From Sapria himalayana (lineage: Eukaryota > Streptophyta > Magnoliopsida > Malpighiales > Rafflesiaceae), in assembly GCA_029783825.1 (NCBI GenBank), contig JAREIK010016166.1, forward strand, positions 21,646 through 85,645: a DNA stretch of 64,000 nt, in the 5' to 3' direction. The notes below the pieces were generated by a model that saw only the letters and a list, made by a program, of their open reading frames with translations, was not told the DNA's origin and did not search any database. This document shows positions 1-12,460 of this stretch, piece by piece (position 1 is the stretch's first letter; each line of letters begins with the position of its first letter). The translations under genes were made by a program, and so were the position numbers.

Positions 1-677
1 ATATAGTAGAAAATCATGCGATTCTGACAAGTAAAAAATGGAAATGGAAGCTTAATGCTCAAGGAATTTTCACATTAAAGAGCACAAAAAATTTAGTAAG
101 AAAAAAAAGGCAATCACATGATATTTACTAAAGATTATGATTAAAATAGATCCCACAGAAAATTAATTTATTTGTGTGGAAACTTCATGCAAAAGTCATA
201 CCAGTAGATGAGAATATACAAAGAAAGGGAATAAGGCTAGCCTCTAGATGTGAATGTTGTAGAACGGAGATAGAAAGTATTGAGCACTTATTTTCTACAG
301 GAACAATATCTGATAAATTATGGAGCAGACTAGAAACAGAAGAAAAAATTAAAACAGAAGCAGGAAATCTTATTGATAGATTAGAAAGTTGGGATCAAAA
401 GTGCACCAAGAATAAAATTCTCAAATGGCTCAGACAATATATCCCTCATATTACAATATGGTGCATATGGAAAGCTAGAAATAAAAGTCGTTTTGAGAAT
501 ATCTTGATGAGCTATGAGAACATCTTAGAAGAGATTAAAAGAGAAAGCACATTCATAACAGCATGCAACCCGATAAAACTAAAAAACAAGGACATTGATA
601 TAAAAAGTCATGGGGCCTTTCCACAAGCCTTAGAAAACCACCAGCTATTAAAATTATTAAGTGGAGAAACTCTCTAA
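1..677 (+). pseudogene. LINE ORF2 fragment: zinc-binding RT region (zf-RVT)
   Basis: Translation shows the region between RT and RNase H of plant LINE ORF2. From about base 35 the frame reads KWKWKLNAQGIFTLK, matching KWTLSADGIFSLK in the LINE at about 62690. Several in-frame stops and a frameshift follow near 110-165. The frame from 174 then gives WKLHAKVIPVDENIQ, LASRCECC, and an EHLF segment, the C-x-C-C...E..HLF pattern of the zf-RVT family. The first 170 bases cannot be read without stops, so this is a dead copy. Its last bases (650-677) overlap the RNase H frame, so the two open frames were once one polyprotein now split by a frameshift. Confidence 0.75.
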
Positions 678-1162
678 AAGACTACCTTATCTTGATTACA
701 GATGGAAGCTTTAAAAGAGAGATGGGAATGGTAGGAGGTGGAGGAGTAATAAGAAATAAGGAAGGTAGCATAATTAAGGCATTTACAATGAGAGGAATAG
801 CCTCTTCGGCCTTGCACTCAGAAACAATGGCCCTATATAAGGGTCTTCAAATTTGCAAAGAAAATGGGTCCAGCAAAATTCAAATACAGGTAGACTCGAG
901 TCTTTTAGTAGACCTAATGAAAGACAAAATAGAGCTATGGAGGTTAGATGAAGATATTAATAAGATAAAAGAATTAGTAATTGAACTCAAAGGAGAAATT
1001 ATTCACATATTTAGGGAAGCTAATGCGCTTGCAGAAAAATTAGCAGAGGAAGGTATGAGAAAAGGTTTTCAGGAATTTGATGAGAATAGTATTCCAGATA
1101 AGTATAAAGGATTGATAAGACTTGACAAAATAGGATTTCCTTATATTAGAGTTCAAAATTAA
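650..1162 (+). pseudogene. LINE ORF2 C-terminal RNase H domain (RVT_3 type)
   Basis: The frame from about 650 reads WRNSLKDYLILITDGSFK, so the domain starts upstream of any start codon, as expected for the C-terminal end of ORF2. RNase H landmarks are visible: the first aspartate in ITDGSF, a glutamate in HSETMALYKGLQ, a second aspartate in QVDSSLLVDL, and the final block REANALAEKLAEEG. The residue that is aspartate in the sister LINE (SNALADKL at about 63690) is glutamate here (NALAEKL), so the fourth catalytic carboxylate is conservatively changed. The frame closes with YIRVQN and a stop at 1160-1162. In plants this domain is a known acquisition of some L1 lineages; it would degrade the RNA of the RNA:DNA hybrid during target-primed reverse transcription. 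Confidence 0.8.
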
Positions 1163-2178
1163 AAGAATAAAACAAAATTTAAAAAAAATTCAGTGGAATA
1201 ATTTCTTGCTTTGGTATATGCTTTTTGTTCCTCTTTATTGCACTCTATTGTAGTTTATAAAGACAAATGTAGGCGGTGGCAAGGCATAATTGAAAATCTT
1301 CCTAGTCCTAATGGGCGAAAAGGGCTAGCCTGAAGAATTAGAAACATTTAAAAAAAAGAGGGGCATTGGGCAGGATGATTGTAGAAGGCCTCCTGAAAGA
1401 AGCCCCAACAGGGAAGCAGACGCAAGTTGGTAAGGGTATAAATGCGATAATATAACTTATATTGTACTAGCTGTATTGGGTGTTAGTTTTGCAGAAAAAA
1501 CATTCAAGGAACATACCAAAAGGGGACTTGAGTATTGATGATAGCTTACTTATCTTGCCTAAGTATTGCTTGTAATTTGTTGAATTTGAAGTGTAATGAG
1601 CTAGAAAATAGAGTTTGTAACTTGTTATTAATAATGTTAAAGGCGGCAAAAGTCTGTATAGGGTAGTATATGTGCCTGTATGAGTCTGTAAGGGCAGTCT
1701 TCATACAGCAAAGCCAACAGCAGGGACACGGAGTGAAGCTTCAACAGGTTCACAGAGTGGTAACAGAATAATAGCTGTAATTATGCATGGTATTGGTTGT
1801 TTTGGGGTGTTAATGCTGCAGATAACGTAAGAGTCTGAATATACACCTTTAAGAACCAAGGAGACCTGTCAAGTAGGGGGGCTCGGTAAGGCATCAAGGG
1901 GGTGAAGGGTCAATAAAAAGCCAAGGTATATGGAGCAGTGAGAGGTGATCCTGAAAAAGCAAAGTTAAAGAGCCAAATAAAGTTATGAAAGGCAGGAAAA
2001 GATCACAAACATAGTTTGAACAAAAAAGTCCAGAAAAGTGCATCAAAACTAGCAAACATTCTTCATAATACATAGTTAAATGAAGAGAATCAAAAGTAAA
2101 AATCTATAGAGCTAGGCTTTATCTTTTATTTTTGAGGAAGGGTGTAAAAGAGAAAAAGGTAGTATTAGTTTGTACAAA
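1163..2178 (+). other. LINE 3' untranslated region (copy L1)
   Basis: About 1 kb of moderately GC-richer, non-coding sequence follows the ORF2 stop. No frame longer than about 60 codons has protein-like character. It ends in the conserved LINE terminus at 2179-2224. The closing segment (tagtttgta.aaatggtattcc) matches that of the truncated LINE at 54676-56050, which supports reading this stretch as 3' UTR and not as unrelated flank. Confidence 0.6.
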
Positions 2179-2224
2179 TGGTATTCCTCCGCCAAAAGAG
2201 ATGGCATAATAATAAAACAAACCT
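2179..2224 (+). other. conserved LINE 3' terminus
   Basis: The block ggtattcctccgccaaaag, then aga.gg, an AT stretch and cttaaaaa, is present here, at 45785-45838 (one base different in the first part) and at 56002-56055. Sequence on its 3' side is different simple-repeat DNA in each case. It therefore marks the exact 3' end of this LINE family. Its function in priming (RT recognition of the RNA 3' end) is inferred from how LINEs work in general. Confidence 0.75.
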
Positions 2225-3980
2225 TAAAAAAATAGATAAATAGATAGATAGATAGATATATAGATAGTTAAATAATTAGATAAACAGATAGATAGATATA
2301 TAGATAGACTAATAGATAGATAGATAGTCAAATTGATAGATAGATTAATAGATAGATAGTAGACATATTGATAGACAGATAAATTCACAAATAGATATAA
2401 AGATATATAGATAGTCATATAGATAGATTGATAGACATTTATATACAGATTATATATAGATTGATAGAAAGATAGATTGATTGATTGATGGATAGATTAA
2501 TAAAAAGATAGAGATATTGATAGAAAGATAGATAGAGAAATAGTTAGATAGAAAGATAAATAGAAAGATAGATAAATAGAAATAAAAATATAAAGACCAG
2601 ATAGAAAGAAAGATAGATAGACATAGAAACAAATAGATAGATGGATGGATAGATAGATAGTTAGATCAAGAGATAGATAGATACAAAGATAAATAGAGAG
2701 ATAGATAGATAGATCAATAGAAAGATAGACAAATAAATAGAAATATAGGTAGATATATATATATATATAGACATATAGACAAATAGATAGATAGATAAAT
2801 AGACAACTAGAAATCAAATACAAAGATAGATAGACAAATTGACAGACATATTAATAGATAAATAGATAGATAGATAAATTGACAGATTAATAGATAGATA
2901 GATAGATAGATTGAAAGAAGATTGATATATAGATAGATAGATATATTGTTAGATAGGTAGATAGATAGACTAACAGATAGATAGATAGATAAACATATAA
3001 ATATATATAGATATATATATATATATAGTCAAACAAACTCATAAATAGCTAAATAGATAGACATATATATAGACAAACAGAGATAGACATATATATAGAT
3101 AGAAAATAGAAAGATAGATAGATTGAAAGTTAGATAGACAGATTGATAGACACATTGATAGACATATTGATATGCAGATTGATATAAAGATAGATAGACA
3201 AATACAAAGATAGATAGATACATATATAGATAGATAGATAGACAATTAGAAAGACATATAGTAAGACTGAAAGATAAACATATATATCGACTAATAGATT
3301 GATCATATAGATACACAGATAGATAGACATATAGATACACAGATAGATAAATAGATAGATAGACAAATTGATATACACTTAGACATGTAGATAAATAGAT
3401 AGATACATAGATTGACAGATAGATAGAAAAAAATATAGATAAATAGATAGATAGTTAGTTCAATTGAAAGATAGAAAAATACAATGATAGATAGATAGAT
3501 AGTTAGTTAGTTAGGAAGATAGATAGATAGATAGACAAACATATACCCAGCCATATAGACAAACATATAGATAGATAGACAGACTGACAAATCGACATAT
3601 TGATAGAAAGAAAGAAAGATAAATATATAATTAGATAGAAAAATTAATAGAAAGATTAAAAGATAGATTGATAGACAACTTGATAGATAGAAATATTGAT
3701 ATATAGATATAAAGATATATAGATACATAGATAGTTAAATAGATAGTTTGATAGATAGATTTATATACGGATTATAAATAGATTGATAGAAATATTGATA
3801 GATAGATTGATGGATAGATTAATAAAAAGATAGATAGAGATATTGATAGAAAGATAGATAGACAACTAGTTAGATAAAAAGATAAATCTATAGATAGATA
3901 AATAGAAAGAAAAATATATAGACTAGATAAAAAGAATGATATATAGACATAAAGACAAATAGATAGATAGATAGATAGAT

Positions 3981-4016
<36 letters not shown>

Positions 4017-4699
4017 ATAAATAGAGACATAGATAGATCGATAGATCGATAGATAGAAATATAGACAGATATATATATATATATATATATAGATAGACAT
4101 ATAGAAAAATATATAGATAGATAGATATTAGATAGATATTTAGATAGATAAATTTATTGATTGATATACATATAGATAGATAGATATTAGATAGATATTT
4201 AGATAGATAAATTTATTGATTGATATACATATAGATAGATAGATATATTATTATATAGTTAGATATATAGACAAATAGATGAACATAAAGATAGACAGAT
4301 AGAAAGACAGATAAATAGATAGATAGATAGACATATAGATATATGTATATTTAGACAAATAGATAAAAATATATAGAGACAGATAGATAGATAAATAGAT
4401 AAACATATAGGTAGAAAGATAGATAGACATATAGATACACAAATAGATAAATAGTTAGATAGATAGATAGATTGATTGATTGATAGATTGATAAAAATAA
4501 AATTAGATACACAAAAAGATAGACAAACATAAGGTCAGATAGATAATTAAATAGATATATAGATATATTGATAGATAGATAGAAAGATATACATAGAGAT
4601 AGATATATAGCTAAATATATTTTTATACAGATAGATAGATAGTTTGATAGACAAAAAAACATAGACAGTTATATAAATAGATAGATAGCTAGTAAGATA

Positions 4700-4795
<96 letters not shown>

Positions 4796-7640
4796 GACAA
4801 TTAGATCGGCTAATAGAAAGACATAATGATAGATAAATAGATAGATAGGTATAAAGATAGATAACCATATAGATAGAAAAATAGATAAATAGTTAGATAG
4901 ACACACATATAGATAATAGATATATTGATAGACATACTAATTGATTGTTTGATTGATTGATTGATAAACAAATAGAAGAGATAGATTAATATATAGATAG
5001 TTAGTTAGAAAGATAGAGATATAGATAGATATATAGATAGATAGAAAGACATATAGATAGATAGATAAACAGATAGATAGATAAATAGAGAAATAGATAT
5101 CATATACAAAGATAGATAGATAGAAAAATTGATAGACATAGTAATTGATAGATAGATAGATTGATATATAGATAAATTGTCAGATCGATAGATAGACCGA
5201 TATAAAGATAGATTGATATGTAGATTTATCCAAATTGATAGACAGATTAATAAATAGATTGATCGATAGATTGAAAGAAGTTAAATATACAGATTGATAG
5301 ATTAGTTTGATAGATAGATTGATAGATATATTGTTAGATAGATAGATAGACTAATAGATAGATAGATAGATAGATAAACATATAGAAAAATAGATAAATA
5401 TATATAGATAGATTTATAGACAGTTTAATAGACAGATTGATATATAGATAGATAGACAACTACAAAAATAGATAGATACATATATAGATAGATAGATAGA
5501 TATACAATTAGTTAGACAGATAGTTAGATAGAAAAATAAACAATTAAATCAACAAATAGATTGATCATATAGATACACACATAGATAGATAGATAGATAG
5601 ATACATAGATAGATAAATAGATAGATAGACAGATAGATATACACTTAGATATGTAAATAGATAGACAGATACATATATTAACAGATAGATAGAAAAAAAG
5701 ATAGACAAATAAATAGATAGTTAGTTAGATAGAAAGATAGATATACACAATGATAGATAGATATATAGGTAGATAAATAAACAGAAAGATAGACAAATAG
5801 ATACCCAACCATATAGACAGACAAATACATAGCTAGATAGATAGATAGACAAACAAATAGACAAATAAATAGAAGATATATAGATAGATATATTATTAGA
5901 TAGACAGATTAATAGAAAGATTAAAATATAGATTGATAGACAACTTCATAGATAGAGAGATAGATAGATAGACCGAAAGATTAGAGATAGATAGTTAGAT
6001 AGATATAGATACATAGATAGACAAATAGATAGATATATAGATAAATAGATAAATAGACTGATAGATATATCAAAAGATTAACAATTAAAAAGATAGACAG
6101 ATAGTTACATCACTAGGTATGTAGGTAGGTAGGTAGGCTGGTAGTTTGATAGATAAAAGGATAGAGAGATAAAGAGATAGAGAGATAGAAAGATAGTGAG
6201 ATAGTTGAATAGATAGTTAGATAGATATATAGACTAATAAAAAGATAGACATATAGTTATATAGATATAGTATTATATAGATAGATAGATTAATTGATTG
6301 ATTGATTAATTGAATGATAGATAGATATATAGATAGTTTTATAGATAGATATACAGATATATAGATAGAAAGATAAATAGATAGACAGATAAATAGACAA
6401 ATAAATAAATAGAGATAGAAAATAGATAGGCACATAGATATACAAATAGATAGATAAATAGTAAAATATGTATATAGATATATCGATACACTTATTGATA
6501 GTCAGATAGATGGATAAACAGATAGATTTACCGATAGATTGATAGATAGATAGGCAGACAAAAAATATATAAATAGATAGACATATAAAAGGGCATAAAT
6601 ATAGATATATGGATAGACAGATAGATAGATAGACTCATCAATAGACAAATCGATAGATAGATATATAGATAGATAGATTGATAGAATGATAGATAGATTC
6701 ATAAAAAGATTGATAGATATAATAAAAGATAGAATGATAGATAGTTAGATTGATTGATTGAAAAATATATAAAAAGATAGACAAATAGCTATATAGATAG
6801 ATAGATAGACAGATAGATAGATTGATAAAAATATTGACACATAGATAGATAGATAGATAAATATATAGACAAATTGATATACATATCGATAGACAGATAG
6901 ATAGACAAATAGATAGATAAAAGTAAGATAGATAGATAGACAAAAAAATAGCAGATAGATAGATAAATTTATGGATAGATTGATACATAGAATGATATAC
7001 ATATTGATAGATAAATTGAAAGATACAATGATAGTCAAATTGATAAAGAGATTGATAGAAAGATTCATTGGAAGATTGATAGATAGATAAAATAGACAGA
7101 TAGATTGATAGATAGACAAATATATAGATAGATAGATAGATAGAATGATATACAGATAAAAAAATTGAGAGATAGATAAATAGATAGATAGATAGATAGA
7201 CAAGTAGATACATAGATAGATAGAAAAATAGATAGATAGATTAAATCACAAAATTATAGAAAGATTGATATATATATTGATAAATAGATTGATAGACAAA
7301 TTGATAGAAAGAAAGAAAGATAGATAGATAAATAGATACCTAAATAGATAGCTAGATAGTTATATAAACATGTACTTAGATAGATAGACTGATATATTCG
7401 TAACCAAGTAGATAGATAGTTGGATAGACAAATTGATATATAGATTAAAAGAAATATTTATAGAGAGAGATATATTGATTGATAAATAGTTTGATAGACA
7501 AATAGATAGATATATAGATAGACTAATTGATAGATAGATAAATATAGAGTTAAACAAAAAAATATATAACATAGATTGACAATTAGATAGATAGATTGAT
7601 TGATTGAGTGATTGATAGATTGATAGATATAAAGATAGTC
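2225..7640 (+). repeat. degenerate (TAGA/GATA)n array, first block
   Basis: About 5.4 kb of tetranucleotide-based DNA. The + strand reads tagatagatag with frequent variants (gattgatag, gatagaca, aaatagat) and short (TA)n and (AC)n runs, for example near 4000, 4700 and 4741. The complementary TATC strand has no stop in any frame and therefore yields spurious frames of Y-L-S-I repeats. The block is not uniform: segments at 2440-2560 recur at 3760-3880, segments at 2880-3720 recur at about 5240-5980, and a 59-bp unit is duplicated near 4120-4240. The left end joins the LINE tail without a gap. Confidence 0.95.
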
Positions 7641-8930
7641 TATCTATCTGTTTGTATATCTTTCTGTGTATTTGTCCATCTATTTTTCTATCTATCTTTC
7701 TATTTATCTCTCTATCTATTTACCTATCTATGTGTTAGTCTATCTATCTGACTATGTATATGCCTATCTATATGTATATCTATCTATCTTTATGTCTATT
7801 TATCTATCTATCTATATATTTATCAGTTTATGTATTTTTTTATCTCTATGTCAATCTATCTATCAGTCTATATATCTTTTTATTTATCTATCTACATGTC
7901 TGTCTATCTGTCTATCTGTCTATCTATCTATCTATCTATATGTATAATTATCTATCTATCTTTTTATCTATCTATTTCTATCTTTATATCTATCTATCTT
8001 CCTATTTTTCTATCTATCCTTGTAATAAGCTATGTATCTTTCTATATATAAATTTGTCTATCTATCTGTGTAAGTATCTATATTTCATCATATATATAAA
8101 TCTATCTATCAATATGTCTATTAATCTGTCAATCAATCTGTCTATCAATCTTTATATCAATCTTTCTATCAATTTTTTTATCAATCTATCTATCTTTATA
8201 TCTATCAAACTTTCTAACTATTTGCATATCTATCTATTTATCTTTTTATCTATCTATCTTTTTTATCTATTTGAGTATCTTTCTATCTATTTATCTATTT
8301 GACTACTCCATATATTTTTCTATTTTTCTATTTATCTATCTATCATTCTCTCTATCAATCTATCAATTAATCAGTCTATCAATTTAACTATCTATCTTTA
8401 TATGTGTCTATCTATCTATCTATCTCTCTCTCTCTCTTTATATTTGTCTATCTATCTATCTATCTATTTATCAATATTTATATATATCTATATATCTATC
8501 TCTTTATTAATCAATTTATTTAACTATCTATCTATCTATCTATCTTTTTTTCTTTCTATCTTTCTATCTATTTATCTGTCTATTTGTCTATCCATCTCTC
8601 TATCCACCTATCTATTTATCTATCTATTTGTAAATGTTTGTTTCTATCTATCTGTCTATCTTTCTATATTTCTATATCTATATTTGTCTATTTATCAATA
8701 TATCTTTTTATCTATCTATTAATATATTTGTCTAAATGTTAATATGTATTATATTTATCCTAGTAACTTTCTTTATCGATTTATGTGCCTAACTATCTAA
8801 CTTTCTTTTTATCGATTAAACTATTAATCAATCAATCTATTTGTCTATCTATATATATTTCTATAAATAAATCAATCTATGTGTTTATCTATCTATCTTT
8901 CTACTCTCTTTCTATCTATCCCTCTATATG
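7641..8930 (-). repeat. (TATC)n block, inverted relative to the first GATA block
   Basis: At about 7638 the + strand changes from tagatagata to tctatctatc and stays so for about 1.3 kb. The tetranucleotide array therefore continues in inverse orientation, forming a head-to-head junction (agatag, t, ctatct). The + strand frames of Y-L-S-I repeats here are artefacts of the motif. Toward 8740-8930 the array becomes more degenerate and passes into the TACATATACAC-type repeat. Confidence 0.93.
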
Positions 8931-9720
8931 TACATATACAGTGTAGTGTACATATACACATACAGTGTAGTGTATATGTACATATATACTCAGTATATGT
9001 ACATATACACTACAATATATTTTTACATATATATGTGTATACATATATAGTGTATATGTATACACTGGTATATTTGTATATGAATATATATAATGGTATA
9101 TATGTACAAGTATTTATATGTACATATATACTCAGTATATGTACATACACACTACAATATATTTTTACATATATATGTGTATACATATACAGTGTAGTGT
9201 ATATGTATACACTAGTATATTTGTATATGAATATATATACTGGTATATATGTACAAGTATTTATATGGACATATAAACTTAGTATATGTACATATACACA
9301 ACAGTGTATATGTACATATATGTGTATACATTTACACTATAGTATATATGTACATATATAAATACATGTATGTATACACTATAGTGTATATGTACAAGTA
9401 TGTACATATATACTAGTACATACTTGTACATATATTCTAGTATATATATACATATACACTGTAGTATATATGTACATATATACCAGTGTATACATATAAA
9501 CTACAGTATGTATGTACATATACTTTAGTGTACATATGTACATATACTAATCATCTATATATACATATAAATATGTACATATACTATAGTGTATATTTAC
9601 ATATACACATATACTGGTAAATACTTGTACATATATACTACTATATATGTATATGTAGATATATACTAGTATATATGTACATATACATATATATATAGGT
9701 ATAAATGTACAAGTATTTAC
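8931..9720. repeat. palindrome-rich minisatellite, about 145-bp unit
   Basis: The stretch is built from near-palindromes such as gtacatatacac with gtgtatatgtac. A longer unit is visible: catatatactcagtatatg begins at 8981, recurs at 9123 and, diverged, at 9270, giving periods of 142 and 147 bp. Beyond about 9330 the unit decays into irregular tatatgtacatata copies. Similar motifs reappear at about 10180-10370, just before CACTA copy A. No coding potential. Confidence 0.8.
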
Positions 9721-10380
9721 ATTAAATAAAAGCGTAAACACCTATTATGGAGCATGAACATCAAACTACTATATATTCTGTAATAAGAATAAAAAACTAA
9801 ACAAACACCTTAACTAAGGCTACAAAGATCATCTTTGTTTATTTGAAATTGCATCGAACTTGGAAACACAAGGCACAAAAAAATTGCAATGAGATTGTAC
9901 AGGATAAAAGTTCAATACATATACATACATATAGTGCATAAAATATAATCTATCCATTAAATTGACTTTGCTTTCTATCCCCCAGCTCCTCCGGTCACCA
10001 TCTTTCTGCTACGACAAAGCTGTCCTAGTCACAGCATGTAATGTCTAGTAAAAAATCTATTCGCTTATAAAAGTTTCGTATGGGGAACAATGCCGTACCA
10101 TATCTGTATGAAATTTAAACTAGTCAATCAAATCAAAATAAATAAATTAATAAAGTTATGTTTTGATAAATATTTAATACTATAATATATATGTACCTAT
10201 ATACTAGCATTTTCACTAGTTACATATATTACTATAGTATATGTACATATCTACTATAATATTAAATGTATATATATACTAAGTACATATATACTCATTA
10301 TACATGTAAATATAATGTTGTAGTATTATATGTACATATATTGTAGTATGTATGTAGATATACTAATCATCATTTCACCT
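9721..10380. other. AT-rich spacer, no gene seen
   Basis: A stretch of ordinary AT-rich plant DNA (9740-10130) with a slightly GC-richer core around 9980-10050, then further tatatgtacata-type repeats. No frame of useful length and no recognisable protein remnant on either strand. Its place between the minisatellite and the region shared by the two CACTA copies suggests it is either the degraded 5' part of copy A or foreign sequence that replaced it. Confidence 0.4.
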
Positions 10381-10697
10381 AGTTCTTGTGTTCTCCTTAT
10401 TCTTACCTTTTTGTGTGGCTTTGATTGGTGCACTGGAAGAGACATGCTCCCTTCATCTAGCAATAGCATGAGATCCTTTCACCTCTAGCATGCTGATTAA
10501 TTCTTTGTTTCTTTATGTAGATTCTGCAAACACATTGCCTAGATATTCACGATATTTTATCTTTGCATATTCATCTGTAAGTGATTTTATTTAATTAATA
10601 GTATTATTTGTAGTCATTGTAAGTTTCATTTAGAATTATGATTGAGCATAATTCTTTGTAAATATAACAAGGAAAAATTAGTTCGGATCGTCAGTGG

Positions 10698-11222
10698 ATG
10701 TACAAAAGGTTTATGAATAGAATTTTAAATAAAAATTTTTTGAGTGGGCTAGAAACTTTCTTCAATTTTGCTTGTAGTGAATTGAGATGGATCGACAGAG
10801 ATAAAATTAAGTGTCCATGTAATAACCAAAAGTGTCATAATATGTCTTTTCGTGATGTAAACATTATTCGATACCATCTGACTAAATATGGCTTTGTACC
10901 AAATTATTTTGTTTGGATTTATAAAGGAGAAAGTACAATGATTGTGAACATTGACCAAAATGAGAATACTAAATCCTATGTAAGTAGTGAAGAAGCATCA
11001 AACACATACCATAGAATGGTCAAGGAAGCTACTGGTGCTGACTTCAATATGGATTACATGGATGAACCAACTAATTCTAAAGCTCAAAAATTTTATGATA
11101 TGCTTAAAGCTGCAGATAATAGTTTGTGGTCTGGTTGTAAAACACATTTGCAATTATCACTTGTGGCTCAAATTTTGAGTATGAAGTCTGGAAATCATAT
11201 ATCGGAAAAATTATTTGATTAG
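10698..11222 (+). pseudogene. CACTA copy A: Transpos_assoc N-terminal region of TNP2
   Basis: The frame starts with an in-frame ATG and reads MYKRFMNRILNKNFLSGLE, followed by DKIKCPCNNQKCHN and HLTKYGFVPNYFVWIYKGE. This is the Transpos_assoc module that precedes TNP2 in plant CACTA elements: the CPC..C-N motif and the HL...GF...Y..W pattern are all present. The frame ends at a TAG in LFD*VIEL. Copy B has LFDQVTEL here, so the stop is a nonsense change and the polyprotein originally continued. The homologous methionine is used in copy B (MYRRVINGFLN), which supports this start. Confidence 0.85.
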
Positions 11223-12460
11223 GTGATAGAACTGACGAAAGAGATTATTCTGTATAATAATTTGGTAACTAACAACTTTTACAGCACTAATAAGTTACTA
11301 CGAGGTATGGGTCTACTAGTGGAAAAATTCGATTGTTGTTTAATGGATGTTTGTTATATTGGTGTGGTGATATGGATTTAATTAGCTATAAGATTTGTGA
11401 TCATCCTCAGTTTAAGAAGGCATCTCGTGTTGCAGAAATATGATAGAAGATGAAAGTTGCATTTAAGAAGATGTATTACTCCCTTTTAATTCCTTGATGG
11501 CATATACTATATGCATCAAATGCTATAGCACATGATATGAGGTGGCATTCTGAGCATGAGATTGAATAAAGGGTGATGCATCATCCATTAAATTCACTTG
11601 CTTGGAAGCATTTTTATCATTTACATCAAGATTTTGCTGTTGAAAGTCAAAATGTGAGATTGGGTCTCTACACTGATGGTTTTCAGCCATTTGGCCAATC
11701 TAGACAACAGTAAACTACATTGCCAGTGATAGTGATACCATACAATTTTTCTCCATGGTTGTGTTTGAGGAAGCAATATATGTTTCTGTCAATATTGGTT
11801 CCAGGGCCAAAAAATCCAAAAGACATGTTGGATATTTTTTTACAACCTCTTATAGCATAGTTAAATCATTTATGGTATGTTGGCATGAATACATATTACA
11901 TCTCAAAGAAGCAAATTTTCATTATGAAAAAGGCCCTTATGTAGATGGTAAGTGATTTTCCTGCATATTCAATATTATTGGGTTGGAGTACTACAGGATG
12001 GTTAGTAGGCCCGTATTGCATGGACAAGTCTGATGCTTTTACTCTTAAATTTAGTGGTAAACAATCATCGTTTGATAACCATCGTACGTTTCTACCTACT
12101 AAACATCCATTCCATAGAAATAGAACTATATTTCAAAAAAATATAATAGTGAAGATAGTTCCACCAACTATTCGTTCAAGAGATAATATCTTGATAGATA
12201 TTCAGAGTTTGGGTTTGAAAAAGTAACATAAATGGACACTACTAGAACTAATGGACCAATATGAAAAATATTTGGCTAGAGTAAACATAATATTTTTTGG
12301 GGCTTGCCCTATTAGAGGTCCAATTTAATTTGTCATAACTTGGATCCAATGCATATTGAAAAAGAATGTTTGATATTGTTTCAACACTGTCCTGAATGTA
12401 GGTGGAAAAACAAGGGACACTTTAAAATAAAGACAAGAGTTGATTGATTAATGTCCGCAT
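11223..12460 (+). pseudogene. CACTA copy A: TNP2 transposase core (Transposase_21)
   Basis: Reading across frames gives the standard TNP2 sequence of landmarks: LLRGMGLLVEKFDCC, then MRWHSEHEIE, HHPLNSLAWKHF, VRLGLYTDGFQPFG (11660-11700), MLDIFLQPLIA (about 11825), DFPAYSILLGWST (about 11950) and the zinc-type CMDKSDAF region. The aspartates in TDGF and in MLDIFLQPL, candidate members of the catalytic triad of this family, are still present. There are several in-frame stops and shifts (for example after IEKR-like sequence at 11569 and after LIA). The open frames at 11755-11955 and 11945-12226 are partial: the first is out of phase with the true LDIFLQPL frame, the second is in phase. TNP2 would bind and cut the element ends; this copy cannot. 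Confidence 0.8.

Larger units (their letters stand above)
1..2224 (+). mobile_element. L1-like LINE, 3' portion (copy L1), cut by the window edge
   Basis: The left edge lies inside ORF2 of a non-LTR retrotransposon. In order it holds the reverse-transcriptase zinc-binding region (about 30-330), a plant-type RNase H (about 650-1162), a 3' untranslated region of about 1 kb, and a terminal block at 2179-2224. That block (ggtattcctccgccaaaag, then a cttaaaaa tail) recurs at 45785 and 56002, which fixes the 3' end of the family. The element then runs directly into GATA repeats. Homology with the LINE at 58464-64000 is clear (shared LASRCECC and LVGGGG/MVGGGG-type motifs), but the proteins differ at roughly half their positions, so these are old copies or separate subfamilies. 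L1-lineage assignment follows from known plant LINEs with RNase H; the rest is read from the sequence. Confidence 0.85.

Noticed and set aside
8879..9361. 160-codon + strand frame rich in Y, I, C, T and H
   Set aside because: It coincides with the 145-bp minisatellite; residue pattern follows the gtacatatac repeats.
11755..11955. 66-codon frame in CACTA copy A read as a separate gene
   Set aside because: It is out of phase through the LDIFLQPL block of TNP2, so for most of its length it is a shadow of the broken transposase.
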